Of a stretch of DNA of 9,597 nt, positions 6,554 to 9,597 are shown piece by piece. Numbering within the stretch: position 1 is the stretch's first letter; the number at the start of each line of letters is the position of its first letter. Source of the stretch: Nitrospirota bacterium (GTDB lineage: Bacteria; Nitrospirota; Nitrospiria; Nitrospirales; Nitrospiraceae). The DNA lies in the NCBI GenBank assembly GCA_016222925.1, contig JACRQB010000270.1:1-9597 (forward strand), in the 5' to 3' direction. Made by a program: the position numbers and the translations under genes. The notes beneath the pieces are model-generated. The model did not search any database. It saw only the letters and a list, made by a program, of their open reading frames with translations, and was not told where the DNA came from.

Positions 6554-6997
6554 ATGACAACGCAATCCTCCACTCCCTCACCATGTATCACGTCAGTGAC
6601 TGTCTTCCTCCTGGTCCTCTTCATCTGCCCATACCTGCCCGGATTCCTGGGCACGGCGACCCCGGCAACAGCCGCTAGCCTGATTGAGATCGCGGAGCTC
6701 TTGGCCCATCCGGAGCAGTACGATCATCAAGACATCATGGTCACTGGAAAGGTCATGAACGTGCAGTTGGCCACCAATCGTCAAGGGCAACCGGCCTATG
6801 GATTCTTGCTGCAAGACCAAGCGGGCACATTGAAGGTGGTGAGCCTTGGGCAGCTGGAAGTCCATGAAGGTGATCAAGTGATTGTCGAAGGTGTCTTCAG
6901 CCGACTCAGACAAGTTGGCCGTACAATCGTTTACAATGAGATCAAAGCCCTATCTGTCAAACCTCTGACCCGTCTCAACCCGGATTTTGTCGGCTGA
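6554..6997 (+). CDS. Secreted OB-fold (tRNA-anti-like) domain protein
   Basis: The 147-residue product begins with an uncharged Thr/Ser-rich stretch, a hydrophobic core (about 15-33) and a likely signal peptidase site near ATAAS (residues 38-42), so it is probably exported. The mature part starts IAELLAHPEQYDHQDIMVTG and continues as five beta strands: VTGKVMNVQ, YGFLLQDQAGTLKVVS, DQVIVEGVFSRL and IVYNEIKALSVKP. This is the pattern of single OB-fold proteins that bind oligonucleotides, sugars or protein partners. Its ligand cannot be read from the sequence. No ribosome binding site precedes ATG 6554, and the good promoter leaves almost no leader. A GTG at codon 15 would be an alternative start that still keeps the hydrophobic core. 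Confidence 0.75.
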   Translation: MTTQSSTPSPCITSVTVFLLVLFICPYLPGFLGTATPATAASLIEIAELLAHPEQYDHQDIMVTGKVMNVQLATNRQGQPAYGFLLQDQAGTLKVVSLGQLEVHEGDQVIVEGVFSRLRQVGRTIVYNEIKALSVKPLTRLNPDFVG

Positions 6998-7083
6998 CTC
7001 CTTCTTCTCTGTTCCAGTCTCCTCATGGGATCTATTTTCCCCTGCCGCCCAGGTGATTGCTTTTCATCCCTGGTCAGACAACA

Positions 7084-7482
7084 ATGATGGGCATGACGGT
7101 TCAAGATTTCCTCTTACTCGCGCTGATGCTTACAGGAGGAGCAGCTCTGGCGAGCTGCAGTACACCGGCGCATGTGGGAAAATACCCCAATCAACAGCGC
7201 ATGGTGGGCCAGTCTCAATCTGCGATTCTCGCCTGCGCAGGGACACCCAAGAAAGAAGCCATCGACGGCGAGAGGACAGTCCTCCACTACTACCGCGAGG
7301 CACCGATACTGGAAGAATCTCGGCCAGTTGGGAAAGGGAGCTTTGCCACAGTTCGCCATGGCTGCTGGGCCACTGTCATTCTGAGCGAGAACCGCGTCGT
7401 TGAGGTGCAGTACCGGTTCGTGCCGACGTCTTTTGACGCCTCCAATGACTGCGAAGAGATTTTTGAGACCTGCGTACAGTAG
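7084..7482 (+). CDS. Small putative lipoprotein with conserved Cys residues
   Basis: The start is taken as ATG 7084. ATGs at 7087 and 7093 in the same frame are equally possible and none has a clear ribosome site. The 132-residue product has a hydrophobic signal (FLLLALMLTGGAA) and a lipobox LASC with the lipidated Cys at about residue 25, so it should be membrane-anchored, probably in the outer membrane. The mature part contains SQSAILACAGTPKK followed by TVLHYY, the layout of small BamE/SmpA-like lipoproteins (helix, G-P turn, then strands). The strands ATVILSENRVVEVQYRF follow. Four further Cys residues (in ACAG, HGCW, NDCE and the C-terminal TCVQ) could form disulfides. It lies 86 nt after the OB-fold gene in the same orientation. 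Exact role unknown. Confidence 0.75.
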   Translation: MMGMTVQDFLLLALMLTGGAALASCSTPAHVGKYPNQQRMVGQSQSAILACAGTPKKEAIDGERTVLHYYREAPILEESRPVGKGSFATVRHGCWATVILSENRVVEVQYRFVPTSFDASNDCEEIFETCVQ

Positions 7483-7550
7483 CGATGCTCGCCTCTCAGA
7501 CCCAGCCCTCTCTCTAGCCACCTCTCGGCAAACGTGTTACTTCTTGCCTC

Positions 7551-8447
7551 ATGACACCGGCAGGCCGGCAAATCTTCATCATTGCGGTTGTCCTGGTTGC
7601 TACACACCTCCTCCCCCCCTACGATGTATCCGCATTGGAAAAATATGGGCGCCCGCTTCCTGCGCTGGACAACGCCACGAGTCGAGGAGCCGAAGAATCG
7701 CTCTTTGCCGGCTATTTCCTCACCAGTGTGTTCGCAACAAATCCAACCTTTGCCGCCAGGCCTGACAATTCTGGTCTCGTCGGCTTGCGCCACATGCTGC
7801 ATCTGGAAACAGATCTCTACAAGCAATACCTCACGTTCTATACCGATCAGAACTTTTTCTCAGACCGTACGAACGGGTGGATTGAATTGAGCGAATGGGA
7901 CGGCACCTATGCCTTGACCGGTGTACTTGGCCATCTCAACTGGCGCCTGCAATACGAGCGTGATGTGCCCATCGATCGGAAAGGCATTACTCAGGAATAT
8001 GCCGATGGACTGGTCACCGCAAAGTTCCAAGCTGTGCAGGATATCTCAGGATGGGGACGTCACTTCCCGAATCAGAATCTGACGGTCTACGCGGGAGCCG
8101 GCTGGCTCTTTCATAACCACAACTACTTTGCCCGGCCTGATAATACCGGCCGGGCTCTCTTTCGATACGTAGCCCATGCCGACTTTGATCTCTACAAGAA
8201 CAAACTGGTGCTGTATGGCGATGTCAATCTGTTCACGGATCGGGATGCCGGCAACCAAGCCGCACCGACGGAATTGGATTGGATCATCGGACTGGCCGCG
8301 CGGTGGCAGAATATGGAACTCGCCGTCTATCACGAACAAGACCAGCCGCTGGATCGAGCAGGGCTGATCCAAAAATACCTGGCAGTCCAACTCCGCGTCT
8401 CCTTCGACATTTCGAAACAGGATCTTGGTATTGGAGTGGCCAAATAG
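7551..8447 (+). CDS. Exported beta-rich, outer-membrane-like protein with an internal duplication
   Basis: The 298-residue product has a signal peptide (hydrophobic 8-22, likely cleavage after VSA at residues 26-28). The mature part consists of two homologous halves about 125 residues apart. Residues ~53-160 contain ARPDNSG (69-75), LETDLYKQYLTFYTDQNFFSDR and RDVPIDRKGITQEY. Residues ~180-287 contain ARPDNTG (194-200), ADFDLYKNKLVLYGDVNLFTDR and QDQPLDRAGLIQKY. Alternating hydrophobic and polar residues, many aromatics and the late segment LAVQLRVSF are what an outer-membrane barrel strand would look like, but 13 more residues follow that Phe. I do not recognise a named family. ATG 7551 has no clear ribosome site. 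A convergent SDR reading frame overlaps its last 118 nt. Confidence 0.8.
   Translation: MTPAGRQIFIIAVVLVATHLLPPYDVSALEKYGRPLPALDNATSRGAEESLFAGYFLTSVFATNPTFAARPDNSGLVGLRHMLHLETDLYKQYLTFYTDQNFFSDRTNGWIELSEWDGTYALTGVLGHLNWRLQYERDVPIDRKGITQEYADGLVTAKFQAVQDISGWGRHFPNQNLTVYAGAGWLFHNHNYFARPDNTGRALFRYVAHADFDLYKNKLVLYGDVNLFTDRDAGNQAAPTELDWIIGLAARWQNMELAVYHEQDQPLDRAGLIQKYLAVQLRVSFDISKQDLGIGVAK
8130..8155 (+). other. Perfect GC-rich inverted repeat inside the outer-membrane-like gene
   Basis: GCCCGGCC (8130-8137) and GGCCGGGC (8148-8155) form an 8-bp all-GC stem with a 10-nt loop, followed by TCTCTTTC. It lies in the codons for ARPDNTGRA of the second duplicated half. The matching place in the first half (ARPDNSG) does not form it. 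Confidence 0.6.
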
Positions 8448-9214
8448 CCGAGATACCGCGTTTTCGGAATCGGCGCGGTCAAGGCTTCTTCAACCACTTT
8501 TGCGACCACATCAGGCGCGATCGCTCGCTTTGAAGCTTTTCCCACGACCTTCCTCACCGCAGCGACAACAGGCTTGTAGAGGGTTCGAAGTTCCGTCTCG
8601 ATGGCAGCCTCTCGCTCAGCTGCCTCGATCGCCGACTTGTTCCAAATAGGTGTCGTGATCGCGCCCGGCTCGATAATCGAGACATGGATCCCCCATTGCT
8701 GGACTTCGAGGCGCAAGGCGTCTGTAATCGCTTCCAGCGCGAACTTCGAGGCCGAATAGGGGCCCATCAGCGGCATCGTTGAGAGGCCTGCGATCGAACC
8801 CATGTTGACGATTCGTCCCCGTGCCTGCCGAACTAATGGAAGAAACGCCTGGGTGACGGCCACCTGCCCGACGACATTGACCTCAAGCTGCTGACGGAGG
8901 TCGGAAATCGGCACGGCTTCAAGTGGCGCTACGACCGCAATCCCGGCATTGTTAATGAGTCCAAAGAGTCCACGATCGCTCGTGGCTTCGGAAACGACTG
9001 CGTGAGACTTCCGAATGGTTGCAAGATCCGTCACATCAAGCTCCAACGGCACCAGCCGATCGGAACTGGCTTTTTGAAGGGCCACGCCGTCTTCAGATTT
9101 CCGTACTCCGGCAAACACGGTGAAACCCAATCGATCAAGATACAACGCACAGGCCGCTCCAATTCCAGTGGAAGCCCCCGTGATGACCACCGCACGATTG
9201 TCTCCGATCGACAT
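8330..9214 (-). CDS. Short-chain dehydrogenase/reductase (SDR), C-terminal tail atypical
   Basis: The chosen start is ATG 9214, with GAGAGG 6 nt upstream. ATGs at 9220 and 9268 are in frame but badly spaced. The 294-residue product is a classical NAD(P)-dependent SDR. It has the cofactor loop TGASTGIG near the N-terminus, LDVT, NNAG, the catalytic Ser in MGSIAG and the YSASK motif with catalytic Tyr and Lys, then EPGAITTPIW. Substrate unknown. The Rossmann part is complete. After PKTRYL (ending about nt 8450), relatives normally continue with a helix containing LPDR-like residues. Here the remaining ~39 codons lie entirely antisense to the outer-membrane-like gene and look unrelated (Trp, Ser and Arg-rich). 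The real protein may have lost its native tail. Confidence 0.85.
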   Translation of the reverse strand: MSIGDNRAVVITGASTGIGAACALYLDRLGFTVFAGVRKSEDGVALQKASSDRLVPLELDVTDLATIRKSHAVVSEATSDRGLFGLINNAGIAVVAPLEAVPISDLRQQLEVNVVGQVAVTQAFLPLVRQARGRIVNMGSIAGLSTMPLMGPYSASKFALEAITDALRLEVQQWGIHVSIIEPGAITTPIWNKSAIEAAEREAAIETELRTLYKPVVAAVRKVVGKASKRAIAPDVVAKVVEEALTAPIPKTRYLGYLATPIPRSCFEMSKETRSWTARYFWISPARSSGWSCS

Positions 9215-9302
9215 CTTCATCCTCTCAAACGGTCCCTCAAAACCATAGCAGGTTTTGAACAACTTCATCCAGACATGGCACGGCTATACCATATCCAGTC
9301 GG

Positions 9303-9332
9303 TGGACAGTGACCGTCGTCTTCGGCTATCAT
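9303..9332 (+). promoter_or_regulatory. Promoter candidate for the tRNA gene
   Basis: TGGACA (9303-9308), an 18-nt spacer and TATCAT (9327-9332) place a transcription start near 9340, about 9 nt before the tRNA. Confidence 0.45.
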
Positions 9333-9348
9333 CTGCATTCTTCAACGT

Positions 9349-9424
9349 GGCGGTGTAGCTCAGTTGGCAGAGCAGCGGACTCATAAGCCGCGGGTCGGCC
9401 GTTCAATCCGGCCCACCGCCACCA
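9349..9424 (+). tRNA. tRNA-Met (anticodon CAT), elongator type
   Basis: The full cloverleaf can be drawn. The acceptor GGCGGTG (9349-9355) pairs with CACCGCC (9414-9420). The D arm is GCTC/GAGC and the anticodon loop is CTCATAA with CAT at 9382-9384. The T arm GGCCG-TTCAATC-CGGCC is perfect. Discriminator A and an encoded CCA end at 9424. Elongator Met is preferred because the first acceptor pair is G-C, unlike bacterial initiators. A lysidine-modified tRNA-Ile2 also carries CAT and cannot be fully excluded. The base pair next to the anticodon loop (31-39) is A with G, a mismatch. Confidence 0.93.
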
Positions 9425-9597
9425 AACCGCACTTCGTGCGTGCCGCCGACTAATTATCGATTTATCGTAATCATTGTCGGCGGATAAACCCCATCGACTT
9501 TCCTCTACTCCAAACCTCGCTCGCGGTTCCATGGCTGATGAGTCGGCTGCTCATAGCCCTTGCCCACCCGTCACGGTTCCGGTCACGGTTGGAACTA
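9425..9597. other. Non-coding stretch after the tRNA with inverted and direct repeats
   Basis: I see no gene here. It holds a small hairpin CGCAC-TTC-GTGCG (9428-9440), directly after CCA, which may help end the tRNA transcript although no T-run follows. A larger inverted repeat lies at 9443-9483. The octamer TCACGGTT occurs twice (9571-9578 and 9583-9590), 12 nt apart, near the window end. Confidence 0.55.
9443..9483. repeat. Long imperfect inverted repeat downstream of tRNA-Met
   Basis: CCGCCGAC (9443-9450) pairs perfectly with GTCGGCGG (9476-9483). The AT-rich interior (TAATTATCGAT and ATCGTAATCATT) also pairs in large part, with a tip of CGAT/ATCG. The result is a cruciform-like hairpin of about 40 nt. 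Confidence 0.6.

Noticed and set aside
7057..7083. TTG 7057 as the start of the lipoprotein gene
   Set aside because: It would add nine residues before a normal signal sequence, has no ribosome site and is less likely than the ATG cluster at 7084-7093.
9329..9532. A 67-codon minus-strand frame over the tRNA
   Set aside because: It overlaps the complete tRNA gene in antisense and has no coding features.

Overview
The window looks like ordinary chromosomal DNA, moderately GC-rich, from a Gram-negative bacterium. The mix of a coproheme-decarboxylase-type chlorite dismutase family protein, a cinA-thpR pair, many secreted or lipid-anchored hypothetical proteins and an elongator-type tRNA-Met would fit a Nitrospira-like member of Nitrospirota. 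That assignment is inference from style and gene content and has not been tested. I see no phage, transposase, CRISPR array or rRNA.

Left part (1-2240) is a zone of gene decay. Two tandem plus-strand ankyrin-repeat genes for exported proteins (20-1101 and 1315-1704) both lose their conserved C-terminal cap. The first is broken by a frameshifting deletion of about 46 nt, the second by an in-frame TGA where its paralogue has Gly. On the minus strand lies thpR (2239-1755), interrupted by an internal deletion and frameshift that removes its second catalytic His motif. Upstream of thpR, and overlapping it by ATGA, is an intact cinA (3528-2236). CinA in turn follows a gene for a secreted hypothetical protein (4158-3532). 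These three form a minus-strand operon.

Middle part (4190-6504): an intergenic promoter region separates that operon from the divergent plus-strand chlorite dismutase family gene (4276-4998). This protein keeps the Tyr, Lys and proximal His of coproheme decarboxylases but lacks the distal Arg of true chlorite dismutases, so a heme-biosynthesis role is likelier than chlorite detoxification. A strong intrinsic terminator follows. Three small hypothetical genes (5144-6504) come next. The second resembles a sigma-region-4-like helix-turn-helix and the third is charged and helical.

Right part (6515-8447): a good sigma-70 promoter sits so close to the ATG of a secreted OB-fold protein that its mRNA would be almost leaderless. 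It is followed by a small lipoprotein and an outer-membrane-like protein built from two copies of a ~110-residue unit. A convergent SDR oxidoreductase (9214-8330) loses family-like sequence exactly at the end of the outer-membrane gene. A tRNA with anticodon CAT and encoded CCA (9349-9424) follows with its own promoter candidate, then a stretch of inverted repeats to the window end.

I found no convincing new multi-gene system. The most notable items are the clustered decay of three genes, the nearly leaderless promoter, the duplicated outer-membrane protein and the possible truncated SDR tail.
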